A stretch of DNA of 64,000 nucleotides from Ciborinia camelliae (taxonomy: Eukaryota; Ascomycota; Leotiomycetes; Helotiales; Sclerotiniaceae). Numbering within the stretch: the first letter of the stretch is position 1; each line of letters begins with the position of its first letter. Positions 46,979 to 57,913 of the stretch are shown in pieces. Both the position numbers and the translations under genes were made by a program. Location of the stretch: contig JANPYM010000008.1 of the NCBI GenBank assembly GCA_025890175.1, positions 1,713,650 through 1,777,649 on the forward strand, written 5' to 3'. A model generated the notes under the pieces. That model saw only the letters and a list, made by a program, of their open reading frames with translations. It was not told where the DNA came from and ran no database searches.

Positions 46979-47667
46979 TACAGTCGATAACAAGCAAACC
47001 TCACTTAAAAAAGAAATTCTTATTTAATTTAATTTTTTTAATGCAATATATATAGAATAATCCAAAGAATCCAAATATGCAATAAAAAATATAATCCGAT
47101 ATATATTTGATTTAATATTTAATATACAGGAAATTCGAGGGCGTCACGTGACGACAGTTGAGGAATTGAGGCTATCGTCCGAACTTATACTATATCATCT
47201 TATATTATATATAATATATATAATAAAATACTATCGTCCGAAGTGATTAGAAATCGTTCGAAGTGATGAGATACTTGGAAGAAAAAGTAATCAAGTTTGA
47301 AAAAAGTAAGGGAAGGGGGTGAAGGGAAGAGGGTGAAATCATGTGATATTATTTAGTTTTCAATTTTTTAGAGGTTAATTAATATAGAATGATAGAGGGA
47401 AGCTAGATAAATCGAATAGTATAATTAGATTATACGTAAGTGGCGTCGTCGATCTGATATAACTTATATAAGAGATTGGACGATCACGTGACGACAGTTC
47501 GAATTTCAAGATTTTGTTTTTTGGATTTTTGAAGCTTTTCCCAATGGAATTTCAAAAATATTTTTACAGCATTGGAATCAGCTTCAAAATCTGTATATTT
47601 TGGAATCAAAAAAAATAAATATAGGTGAAATTTATTTTTAAGTGAGGTTTGCCTGTTATCGACTGTA
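46979..47667. mobile_element. Non-autonomous Tc1/mariner (pogo/Fot1-type) element
   Basis: The element is 46981-47665 (685 bp), with terminal inverted repeats of about 30 bp: CAGTCGATAACAAGCAAACC then TCACTTAAAAA at the left, and the complement of CAGTCGATAACAGGCAAACC then TCACTTAAAAA at the right, one mismatch. A TA dinucleotide flanks each end (46979-46980, 47666-47667), the target duplication of this superfamily. No transposase frame is present. The interior holds two direct copies of TCACGTGACGACAGTT (47144-47159 and 47484-47499). Confidence 0.88.
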
Positions 47668-47685
47668 CTACTTATGTATATACAT

Positions 47686-48107
47686 ATTAATAATATTTTT
47701 AATATCATTTACTACTAAAAATATACTAAAAATATACTAAAATACCGGAATTTGCATATTTTTATAAATTCCTAATAACATTAACTAATTGCTACGGTAG
47801 ATTTAGATGAGTGCCTGAGATCTCAGGCGTAGCCTGAGATATTAGGCATCTCTCCTCGCTAGATCGTACAGCCGTACGGCTGTACTATCTACCTTACGCA
47901 TATAAAGGGCTTCGCCCTTTATAGGTGTAAGGGCTCTTCAAGCAATATAATACATTTCAACCTCGATGCTTTAGCATCGTGACACTAATGAAATACTTAA
48001 AATATGCTAAAATACTTTTGAAATGTTTTTGGAATGCTTTCAAAATATGTAAATTCCGGTATTTCAGTATATTTTCAGTAGTAAATTATATTCAAAATAT
48101 TATTAAT
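47686..48107. mobile_element. Foldback-like element with long inverted repeats
   Basis: Left arm 47686-47763 and right arm 48042-48107 are inverted copies: both contain ATTTACTACT, AAAATATACT and AAATACCGGAATTT with only a few changes (TA versus TG). The arms enclose a 280-bp loop with the hairpin cluster described separately. It abuts the pogo-type element. Class not assigned; no clear target duplication was found. Confidence 0.7.
47813..47979. repeat. Cluster of GC-rich perfect palindromes/hairpins
   Basis: Within 167 bp: GCCTGAGATCTCAGGC (47813-47828, palindrome); ATCTCAGGC-GTA-GCCTGAGAT (47820-47840), overlapping the first; a 20-bp perfect palindrome GTACAGCCGTACGGCTGTAC (47866-47885); TATAAAGGGC-TTC-GCCCTTTATA (47901-47923) extended by CTTAC/GTAAG; and CGATGCT-TT-AGCATCG (47964-47979). 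All stems are perfect although the surrounding DNA is AT-rich and decayed. Confidence 0.9.
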
Positions 48108-48909
48108 ATTATTAGTAGTATTATATTTTATACTACTTATTCAAATATTTTCAAAAAATACTATATCTACTACTAGAGTGGGGCGTAAACAAAATACTGA
48201 AAATACTAATGCCCTCACTGGGCTCCAATGTGCTTTTCTCATCTTCCTACAGTCGGAAAAAATCTTTATATAAGAAAATACTACAGAAAGTGACATATAT
48301 GAGTTTCTTCTTCAAGTACAAATCTATCCACCTATCAACTAATCCAACCCAATATCACTCTCCTATTGTCGAGCTAGAGCTGACTCGTACTGAATAAATG
48401 TGCTACAGACGCAGCATTCATAGCAAAATCAAAGACCAGACATCGACCGACAAATGCGAAACGTCACGTCACTGTTGGCAATACCTACTCCAAAAGAACT
48501 CTCCACCTAGGTAGATATACGTTCGCGTGGGTAGAATTTCTCAAGTCTTTGTATTTGTAGTACGTAATGAGTAGCGAGCGACTTTGGAGTTTTTGTCTCT
48601 ATGGAACTAGATAGATCGTAATCGGTTACCAACCTACGACTCATTCTTCTGGGGAGAGAAATAGTTATCTTTAACATCTCCAGTATATTTTAGAATGCGA
48701 GATGGCGTTACAGTATTCTAACTAGTATGTGAGGACTATACTATACTAGTATAGGTATCATTAGTCTAAAAACTTAGGTGATAACCTATAAGCGCCAGCC
48801 CGTGGGAATTCCAAACTAAGCTCCAGTACGCTATTTTTTCTTAGTCTCGGTAGTTGAATTTTTAGTAATAAACTTGAATCTGCTTCCAATCAAAGTCCAC
48901 AGAACTCTA

Positions 48910-49480
48910 ATGTTGCATGTCTGCTTGTTTTATTCTAGAAGCATTATCCTTATAACTGTAGGATTAGTGTATATTTTTGGATTTAGGTTATATGCCACCT
49001 AGTTTGGAGGAAGTCTAGTCCCCACCAACTATTTTAGTTGCGGTAATTAATACCATAGAAAAGTAATGTTGCATGTCTGCTTGTTTTATTCTAGAAGCAT
49101 TATCCTCACAACTGTGGGAGTAGTGTATATTTTTGAATTTAGGTTATATCCCACCTAGTTTGGAGGGAATCTAGTTGCCAGTAGTTATGTAATACCACAG
49201 AAATTAACTGTTGGAATCACCATGGGTGATGGAAACAAATGTACTATATCGAATTCTAAAAGCTATGCTACAGATAGACTATATAAGCCCGCTAGCGCAT
49301 GCTTGGCGCCGTAGGCACGTGATTTATCCAACAGTAACGTTGCATGTCTATGTTTTATTCTAGAAGCATTATCCTCACAACTGTAGGAGTAGTGTATCTT
49401 TTTAAAGTTTAGGTTATACGCCCCAGTTCGGCAAAAGTCTAGTCATCATCTATTATTTTAGCTGCGGTACTTAATACTGA
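48910..49480. repeat. Three-copy tandem repeat (about 150 bp) interrupted by a solo LTR
   Basis: Copies start at 48910, 49066 and 49337, each with GTTGCATGTCT, TTTATTCTAGAAGCATTATC and TTTAGGTTATA in order. Copies 1 and 2 adjoin directly (period 156); LTR copy C sits between copies 2 and 3. Confidence 0.88.
49209..49333 (+). mobile_element. Solo copia-type LTR (family TGTTGGAATCACC), copy C
   Basis: 125 bp from TGTTGGAATCACCATGGGTG to TTATCCAACA, with CTATATAAG. Flanked by TTAAC on the left and GTAAC on the right, a near-perfect 5-bp target duplication. It splits the tandem repeat at 48910-49480, so it arrived after that repeat formed. Confidence 0.82.
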
Positions 49481-49536
49481 ATATATCATAAGATACCCTG
49501 AAGCAATTCCAGGAACCGAAAAAGCTCTCCTCAATC

Positions 49537-51961
49537 TCAGATCCCATCTTTTTTCTCTCCAAACCCATACAATCTATCCCTCTTCAACTCACGCACCTGT
49601 TCATCGGTTCCAAAACCCGCTCGGGCAGGTATTGACTTGCCCAGCTGACCCTGCGATCCGCCTTCCTCCACCAACTCACCAAATCTAACTTTTAACTCCT
49701 TCAACTCGTTCGAGACATTTTCGACGCCGCCCAAACAACTACCCGCAGCAGTCCGATTCAGTTTCGTATCTCCAGTGGTTGTGATGAGCAATTGGATGAA
49801 TCCACCATCAATAGCGTTAACTCCATTTTTGGCAAGCGCGATCGCGCCGAGCGCCATGAATGGAATGGATAACCCGAGTGCCAAGAAATAAGGCATGTAG
49901 AGATTTAACGGTCGAGATAAGGAGAACACATTGCATGTGGTTGTGATGGTGGCGTTGGCATTGGTTTTCCAGAGACCGTAGGAGGTCATGACAGATATGG
50001 TGGTGTTGAGAAGAAGTGAATTGAGGTTTTCTTGCGTGATATTGATCCCCATCTTACAAGAGCTCACGACACTGTTATTGTATTGCTGAAAGCAGTTATA
50101 CATTTGAGATGCTGTGACTTACAGTCCGTCGGTCGAGGCTAGAAATATGTCAGATTCTGAGATTCCTGTTCATGATACGAATGGGTAGGAGAATTCCACC
50201 CCTACTTACTGGCTACAAGCCCTCTACCATTCGGTAATTCGACTTTCGGTACAAAATCGATATTATGTGACCACAGATTTCCCTCGCCATCCAATGGTGG
50301 ATTAAAGACTGCGTTATTGGTATTATTGGAAAAAGTAACAGGTGTGGTTTCATTGAATGGACCCGAAATTGAGATTGCGGAAGTGTAGTTTCCACGCAGT
50401 GGCTTGATCACAGCTTCAGCAATAGACCCGAGATTTATGTCTCGATACCATTCGGTATCATTAGTGTCCCATCTCAAATGCGTGGTATTTTCATCAGCGA
50501 TTCCATGAACTGATCTCCATAATGATGGTTGTAGTATGTCGACTTTTTGTGCTGAGCTGCTCAGCACTTGGAAACCATTGGTGTAGTTGACTGCCAAAGT
50601 ATAGTCTGCCCGCCATAGCTCACAGCTCATCATATTTTTCTTGGCACCAATCAAACCTTCATGTCCTGTGCGGTTGGTAGGGCCGTAGAGTGTGGTCTCA
50701 TCGATGTTTGCTGCGATTGGTGAGTATGTGACTGTGTCGAAGGTAAATGGTAAGCCTTTCGCTGATGCGCCCATCTCATCATGTTCGAAAGGTGTATTGT
50801 AGCGTCCTTCATACATATTGAACATTCCGTCAGGAAAATCATATGTATTTAGATAGGTGATTTCGGTAGAAGCATTGCATTCTAGCCATGGGCCAGGGAA
50901 TTGGATAGTGTATGAACAATTCTCAATGCAATCAGGAGTGAACCAGAATGGCTGATCTCCAGTCATCATTGTCAATATGGCCAGTTGCACTAGTGCGTCG
51001 TGATATAGATTTCTAGACTACTCGTCAGCAAGATATGAGACTAGTATTTACCATCTCTAACTGAACTCACGCAGATCCAAGGGAGCCATTAACAATATCA
51101 AGAGAACCTAACATGAAGTACTTATTTGCATCGGCATAACTTCCATCACCTACCTATTGAAGCGATTAGCCACCACCTTGCGAAAAATAACAGGTACGTA
51201 CATATGAAGGATCAAATGTCTGAACAAGCACTTCATCAAATCTAATCTTCTCTGCTACGGCGATTGTCATTGCACCGGTTGGAAAATTGACCGCAATCTG
51301 TATACTCCACATAAGAATGGCAAGTAAGAAGAGGAGTGGTGCAGCTTTGAAATCAGCCCGGAAAATCACGATAGGATTAGACCGGAGAAGAAACAAATTT
51401 TCGATGGTTGAGACTTTCATTGCCGAGACTCGAAGAACCCGCCATAGGTATTGGCAAAATGCAATGCCTAGGCCGAAATTCAGAACGATGCCAAATACAC
51501 TCGAGATTATATTCGAGGCTGTCGAAATATACTAAATGGGAGCGTGGTGAGTATGTGCATAAACAAGGCGGCAAAAGGTTGATTTACTGATTGAGGAGCA
51601 ATTTCATGTTCCCCGTCTGATGGTTTCCCGTCGATATAATGGAAAAATATGATGTGAATGATTGCAATGATTGAAGCTGAGATTGAAGTTAGTCTCAAAG
51701 TTCAACGGACAGTGTAATGATCTATCAAGACGCACCAAGCAAATAAGCACCTGCCATTACGAATCGTGTTTGCCAGCCTACTCCCCATTTACTAACATTA
51801 CTTGGCTTCTTCTCATCATCATCTGACTGACTGCGTACTGATGTACCGGTATCCTCCCATGCTTCCTGTAAGGCTGTATTGCCATGAGAGAAATGTGAGT
51901 GTCTTTGCATGAGAACTGGTGCTGTCTGAAAAGTTTGAATTGGGTTCGTATCCGATGACAT
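49537..51961 (-). CDS. Large multi-pass membrane protein with extracytosolic domain, six exons
   Basis: Model 51961-51736, 51676-51588, 51531-51202, 51153-51071, 51012-50210, 50111-49537 gives 701 aa; all introns (48-98 nt) have GT-AG ends and the phases sum to whole codons. Start ATG TCA TCG. Order: polar N-terminus; TM1 near 69-93 (ends LLASIIAIIHIIFFHYI); TM2 near SNIISSVFGIVLNFGLGIAF; TM3 LLFLLAILMWSIQIAV; a ~400-residue region rich in N-glycosylation sites (NGS, NCS, NAS, NRT, NYT, NTT, NDT, NET, NNT) and Cys, so probably outside or luminal; TM4 YFLALGLSIPFMALGAIALA; and a charged cytosolic tail. The layout is shared by a large, unnamed fungal family, some members of which carry database names without experimental basis. 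Function not known. Confidence 0.75.
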
Positions 51962-52693
51962 TAATTGAGTGACACAAGATGATGTAATGGGAAATCTTTA
52001 CCGAAGTACATTAGTAAGGAAAAGAGATAAAAGTTGTTCCGGCGGATTTCTCAATGGAATATATATCTGCAATTACTGGATTTATTGGTCAGAGGGGATC
52101 AAATTAGCATCTATGCTACCAAGTCGCTCGCTTTCACGGATTACACTCCTTCAATAGCACAATTGCGGCGTTTGGATAGAGATGGTGAGAATATGTCTTC
52201 GGATTGGGTATATGTATCTTGCTGCATAACCTCTGGTTTCATGTTTTCTCCTATACCAAACTTTTCTTAAGTTATCAGCCTTACTCTGCGTATCCATATA
52301 TCTTCAGCCCTTAATTTTCTCACCGGCTTGACAAAAAGGGGGCCAAATTACTATGTACGCATTGACACGCATGTCAGATAGTATGCCGAATAAGCCAGAG
52401 CCATGCTACACGGCATGAATGTCCAACCAAGAAGCTTGCCCCAGGAACTTTTACATGCGAAATATGACTTAGGCTAAATTGACAACCAGTTCTCTCTCTA
52501 TGCCACACTTTTACTGTAGAAAATATGATCATGCATGTCACGGTCTTACACACCTATTTGGATAGACGAGCTATATTTACACCTGATAAAAAATATATTA
52601 AATGTCATTAAAGGGGTTGCATTTCATGCAATATCTCATCCCAAAACTCCATACCATCACATACTATCTTTCCCGCTCCCACTTCACTTCTTC
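51962..52693. other. Intergenic region
   Basis: About 0.7 kb between the 5' end of the membrane-protein gene and the 3' end of the phosphoketolase gene, which are on the same strand. It must include the promoter of the former. Nothing else recognised. Confidence 0.4.
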
Positions 52694-55399
52694 TCAATTA
52701 ACAAAAAACTGGTCCTCCCTACTAATCTTCTCTCTCTCGGCCCTCACAGCCCCCCCAAAAACCGTTCCATCAAACCTCGGCATATCAAAAGTGCCCTCCG
52801 GGTCATTCCCCTTCTCCAAAATATACTCTCTAACTCGATTCTTACTTCTCTCAATTTCTCGCAACAACCCCGTCATCTCCAACTCCACCATCTTATTGGT
52901 CTTCGCCCCCCCTTTAATGGCCGCTTCCATAACATGATATCTACTAACCTCATTCCTCAACATCATATCCAACGGCGTTGTTGTAGTGCCCTCTTCCTTG
53001 TAACAAGCAATACTCATCCTCTCCAACCTGGGTCTACCAAAAAGTAATCCCTTGATTTCATTACTATATCCATGATAATTGAAATGAATCGGTCTATCCG
53101 CAGTAAAGATACTGTCAAACGCATCGTGTGTTAAGCTATGCGGATGCAATGTTTCGGCTTCGAGAATCATCAAATCCGTTACGTTAACGACGCGGACCCG
53201 TAACAAGGGACATTTCTTTCGGAGCCAGGCAGCCGCAACAACGACTTCAAACGTTAGTTCCGAACCGATCCCGACGAGAACCACGTCCGGATCGAGTCCT
53301 GAGTCGGTGCTGCAGAATTTCCAGATAGAAGCTCCGGCTTGACAGTGCTTTTCTGCTTCTTCGGGACTGAGGAACACAGGTTGAGGTTGTTTAGAGCCGA
53401 CCATTAGGTTTACGTAATTGGTTGATTTGAGACAATGAGCGATGGTTGAGAGGAATGTGTTTGCATCGGGTGGAAGATATACTCTTGCGGCTGTCGGTTT
53501 CAAATTCAGGACGGCACCGATGAAGGACGGATTTTGATGGGAAAACCCATTGTGCTCTTGGCGCGTCCAGGTGCTGGTTTCGATGTAGTTGAGTGAGGAG
53601 AGATTACGGCGGAATCGCGTTTCCCGCGCCATTTTGTTGAATTTACTGTATTGGACCATCATGGTATGGATTATACCGAGGAAAGACTCGTAGGAGGGGA
53701 ATATTCCCGTGCGTCCGGTTAGGGTGTAACCTAGAGAGGGGATGGTTGGTATGAAGATGTAGGGAAATAGAGGAAATGTGTAATCTTACCTTGAAGAAAA
53801 CCTTGACATGCATGTTCGCTGAGAATCTCGATGACTCTCCCACCTTTTGCGCGTGAGAATTCATCCCATTGGAAATTACGTCCTGTGTGTTTGAACACTG
53901 CGTCGAGTTTATTGCTGACAAGTTCGTCGGGAGAGAATATACGTAAGGATTTCGGATTGTCGACCAGAGTTTGATCAATAAAATCACCAATAGCCTTCAT
54001 ACAAGAAGCTTCTTTGCCTTTCTCAACACCATAATTGTTCCAGTCGGGTACTTTCAATGGTTCATGATGCTTATATGTCACTGGTCGCTGGCCAAGCCTT
54101 TTATTGCCGGATGGGATTATCTTCTTGACTGAGTCGATAATATCGCCAGATTTTGTAAATAATTCGGCAGGTTTATAGGAGAGAAGCCACTTTTGGAGAT
54201 CGGCAAGTTGACTTTTGTTGGACTTTGCGGCCATCAGAGGAACTTGATGGGCGTGAAATGATCCTTCAACGAATTCTCCATCGACAATTTTTGGTCCACC
54301 CCATCCTTTAGGAGTGCACATGATGATGACTGGCCACTGTTTTGTGTCAGTATATAGATTTGGATTTAGGGACTGTGGTAAATACTCTTGGTTTGGTGAT
54401 GGGGTTGCCAGATCTGGCAGCTTTTTGGATTTTACGAATCTCATCAAGAGCCCATTCCATTCTGCTCGCCATATCTTGATCCTGTGATATCATTAGTATG
54501 AATCTCCCATATGTTCGAGTGGACAACCCAACTTACAATGGATGACAAATCCTCCACAAATTGACATTCATATCCATAGCCCGCAAAGAGACATGCAATC
54601 TCCTTTTTATCCATACAACCATAAATAGTTCTCTCGGAGATTTTAAATCCGTTGAGGTGAACAATTGGAAGCACCGCACCGGATTCAGCAGGATCAATAT
54701 ACTTGACCGCGTGCCATGCAGTAGCTGTGGGACCGGTCTCGGCTTCTCCATCACCAACAACACATGCAACAATCAAATCAGGGTTATCCATCACGGCACC
54801 AAAAGCGACCGGAAGTGCATATCCAAGTTCTCCACCTTCGTGGATGGAACCGGGAACTTCGGCACTGATGTGGGAAGGGAAACCGGAGGGGGTACTGAAG
54901 CGGGTAATAAGGTTGTGCAGTCCTTTTTTATCGTTGGAGTATTGCGGGTAGAATTCGGATAGAGTACCTTCGAGCCAGAGGGAGGAAAGAATAGCTGGAG
55001 CTCCATGACCCGGTCCAACTACATAGATCATATTGAGATCATTCTTTTTAGTGATGTAGTTGAGATGAGCGTAGACCAAGGTAAGACCAGGACATGTTCC
55101 CCAATGACCTAAGAGTCTTGGCTTAATATCATCGAATGTAAGATCTCTCTCCAAATAAACGTTATCGGAAAGAAAAATCATAGCTATGGAGCTTTTAGCG
55201 AAGATCCTAAGTACCTTATTTACGGGAAGTTCTTACCAGCAGCGATATAACTGCTTGCTCTGTAGAATTCCTGAAGGAACCCCACATCCTCAGTGGCAAT
55301 TGGTTGCCTCCATGCCTTGGACCATAAGTTGCTTGCTGCAGGTGGTAAATTGGATTCCAACGGTTCAGGGTTTGGTCTATCTATGATTTCTCCGGGCAT
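52694..55399 (-). CDS. Phosphoketolase (xylulose-5-P/fructose-6-P), five exons
   Basis: Model 55399-55237, 55183-54537, 54481-54386, 54336-53790, 53730-52694 gives 829 aa, the usual length for the family; four introns of 49-59 nt join in phase. It catalyses Xyl-5-P (or Fru-6-P) + Pi to acetyl phosphate + glyceraldehyde-3-P (or erythrose-4-P), using thiamine diphosphate. Visible: LLGHWGTCPG (78-87), GPGHGAPA (111-118), SIHEGGELGYALPVAFGA (167-184), TPP-binding GDGEAETGPTATAWH (198-212), HLNGFKISERTIYG (about 230-243), TPKGWGGPKIVDG, and the C-terminal XFP domain starting near RNFQWDEFS and LVGIGSELTFEVV. All three XFP parts (N, middle, C) are complete. It is divergent from acetate kinase, which consumes its product. 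Confidence 0.93.
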
Positions 55400-56545
55400 C
55401 TTTGCGTTTGTTTTATGTTGATTTTGTATGCTCTGAGTGTCGAAATGGTAGAATGTAGAATATATAATGCATAAATTACTCAATTGAAAGATCAAAGATC
55501 AATGGAGTCTTATATATCAACGGAGTATGTGGCTTGCTACCCCTCTCACTAATTCCTAAAACAAAAATCAAGCTCCAGCTCTCAAGGCTCAAGCTCTCCA
55601 CTTCAATAAAGGAAACTGCGTCACATCTGATACTGAAAGGAAGAAGGAATAAAACAAATGCATATGTAATAGCATTTCTGGTGAATATTTGGACAGTTGT
55701 TTGTTCATACAATTGGTTGATAATGATTTCCACAAGGAAGTCTGTCAAACCCTCACACTGGGAAAGTGCCAGATTTGGCACTTTTCTTTATACGGGGTAA
55801 CGTCATACTCCTTTATGATTATGGGTTGAGATTCAGCCCTGATAATACTATATTTTATTCAATTGAATATTCCAACACGGTAAAATTCCTCTGAAATGCA
55901 GCTTTAAGTGCAGCTTTATGTATAGATATCCTCTACCTAGTAGTATCATCTCACACACCTCTCATCTCCTCTCAATCACTTGATAAGTAGAAAAGAAAAG
56001 AAAAGAAACCTCCTGAGGCAAAAATCTATACATCAACTCAGTAATATCTCACTCCCAGGTAATAAATATAAATATATGGTGGCTCGCTCGTTGGAAATGG
56101 CATGACAATTGAAAAAAAAAGGGGTGTGAAGGGTTTAATATGGCGTGAGAATTCCAGATCTTAAGATTCTAGCCCCTATATCCCACGGGCATTTATCCCT
56201 GTATTTTCAAGAGTCTAGAAGCTTATACCCCCTGTAATCACTCAAGTAACCAATCGATAAGATCTAAAATTATCAGTTTCGATAAGAATGTGACCTTAGC
56301 GGGCGCGGGCGCAGGGCTTTCTTTGAACGACATTCATCTGTTTGCATATGCAAATTGATGGGATGTGATGTGATGGGATGGGATGATATGGTACGAGAAG
56401 AGAAGGAGAGAAAATAGGTAGATTTTCGAAAGCTCATGATTCTGTTGATATACTTTAAATTCCAATACAACTTTTCATACACTCTCAGAGATATTTCTCT
56501 CCTATCCCCCCAAACCTCAACATACAACTAATTACCATACTCACG
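55400..56545. promoter_or_regulatory. Shared 1.1-kb promoter region of phosphoketolase and acetate kinase
   Basis: 1146 bp between the two divergent start codons. A purine run (AAAAGAAAAGAAAAG near 55990) and a GGGATG/GATGTGATG run (near 56360-56390) are visible. No binding site can be named with confidence. The arrangement would allow co-regulation. Confidence 0.5.
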
Positions 56546-57913
56546 ATGTCTAAAATAATCCTCTCCATAAACGCCGGTTCCTCCTCCGTAAAGATATCCG
56601 TCTTCTCAGCCTCTAAAGGAAAATCCCCCAAACAACTCGCCGAGTCACAAATCGACGGACTCACATCACCCCCTCCAACATTAAAATACGTCCGCCATGG
56701 AAAAACAATATCCAAGGACCAAAAGCTCGAAGAGAAGATATCCGACCAGAAAGATGCATTCCAATACATCCTCCACCTTCTAATCAACGATGCGGATTTC
56801 CCTGCGATCGCAAAAGTCGAAGATATAGCCATCGCAAGTCACCGAGTGGTACACGGCGGAGATTATAAGAAGAGTAAGATTATCACAAACGAAACATATC
56901 ACCACCTAGAAAACCTCAGCGATCTGGCCCCTCTACACAACGCTTCCGCCCTTTCCATCATATCCCATTGCATATCGTCTCTCCCCCAAACCCGCAACAT
57001 CGCCGTATTTGATTCCGAATTCCACGCCTCTCTTCCTGCCCACATCTCCACCTATCCCATCGATCAAGAAATCGCCCGGAAGAATGGATTGAGAAAATAT
57101 GGGTTCCATGGGATCTCCTACGCTTTCATCACAAGAAGTGTGAGCGAGTTTCTGGGCAAGAAGGAAGAGGATACGAATATTATCGCGTTGCATTTGGGCA
57201 GTGGTGCGAGCGCGTGCGTGGTGAAAAATGGAAAGAGTTGGGATACTAGTATGGGATTGACGCCTTTGGCGGGGTTACCGGGAGCGACTAGGAGTGGGAG
57301 TTTAGATCCGAGGTATATTTCATCCCCTTCTCTTTCCATATCCGTACTTCAACATTCTTTTGTGAATGACGAAATGATATATCAGAGAGAATTTGCTAAT
57401 GTGTACGCGTGCTATGTAACGTGAAGTCTAGTATTCCACTACGCGACCAACGTAGGAAAACTCTCTCCCTCCTCCACCGATTCCCTGCACATCTCCCGCG
57501 CCGAAGAAATCCTCAACAAAGAATCCGGCTGGAAATCCCTCACGGGAACGACAAATTTCGCCACCATTGCTTCCTCATCCGATCCCAATATGAAACTGGC
57601 CTTCGATATCTTCGTGGATAGGATTTTGTCGTATGTAGGACATTACTACGTATCACTCCGTGGAAATGTCGATGCCTTGGTCTTTGCAGGAGGTATTGGC
57701 GAGAAGAGTGAGATATTGAGAAAGAGAGTTGTGGAGGAGGTGGGATGTTTGGGCTTTGTGATTGATGAGGAGAGGAATGGGAAGGCGATTGTGGATGTGG
57801 TTCAAGATGTTGGGAAGGAGGGGTCAAAACATCGCACGTTGGTTTGTCAGACGGATGAACAGTTTGAGATGGCTAGACATTGTGTTGTTGATAAGGATCT
57901 TTTTGGTCCTTAA
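56546..57913 (+). CDS. Acetate kinase, two exons
   Basis: Model 56546-57312 joined to 57427-57913 gives 417 aa, normal for AckA. The 114-nt intron has donor GTATAT and acceptor GTGAAG; splicing gives RSGSLDPSLVFHYATNVGKL, the conserved family sequence, which shows the junction is right. It interconverts acetyl phosphate + ADP and acetate + ATP. Visible: INAGSSSVK (8-16, with Asn9), SHRVVHGG (98-105, Arg100), FDSEFH (155-160, candidate catalytic Asp156), YGFHGIS (185-191, His188), HLGSGAS (216-222), LAGLPGATRSG (241-251, Arg249), and FAGGIGEKSE near 350. All key residues are kept. No phosphotransacetylase is present in the window, so acetyl phosphate most likely comes from the divergent phosphoketolase. 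Confidence 0.94.

Larger units (their letters stand above)
43850..49536. other. Gene-free, transposon-rich stretch
   Basis: About 5.7 kb with no supported gene. Holds an LTR with primer-binding site, a 79-bp perfect tandem duplication, a pogo-type element, a long inverted repeat with a hairpin cluster, and a tandem repeat broken by a solo LTR, all listed separately. Confidence 0.65.

Noticed and set aside
50112..50209. A 16-nt micro-exon (acceptor at TTTCTAG, donor at GGACTGTAAGT) in the membrane-protein gene
   Set aside because: It would break the reading frame of the last exon; a single 98-nt intron ending at GTCACAG keeps phase.
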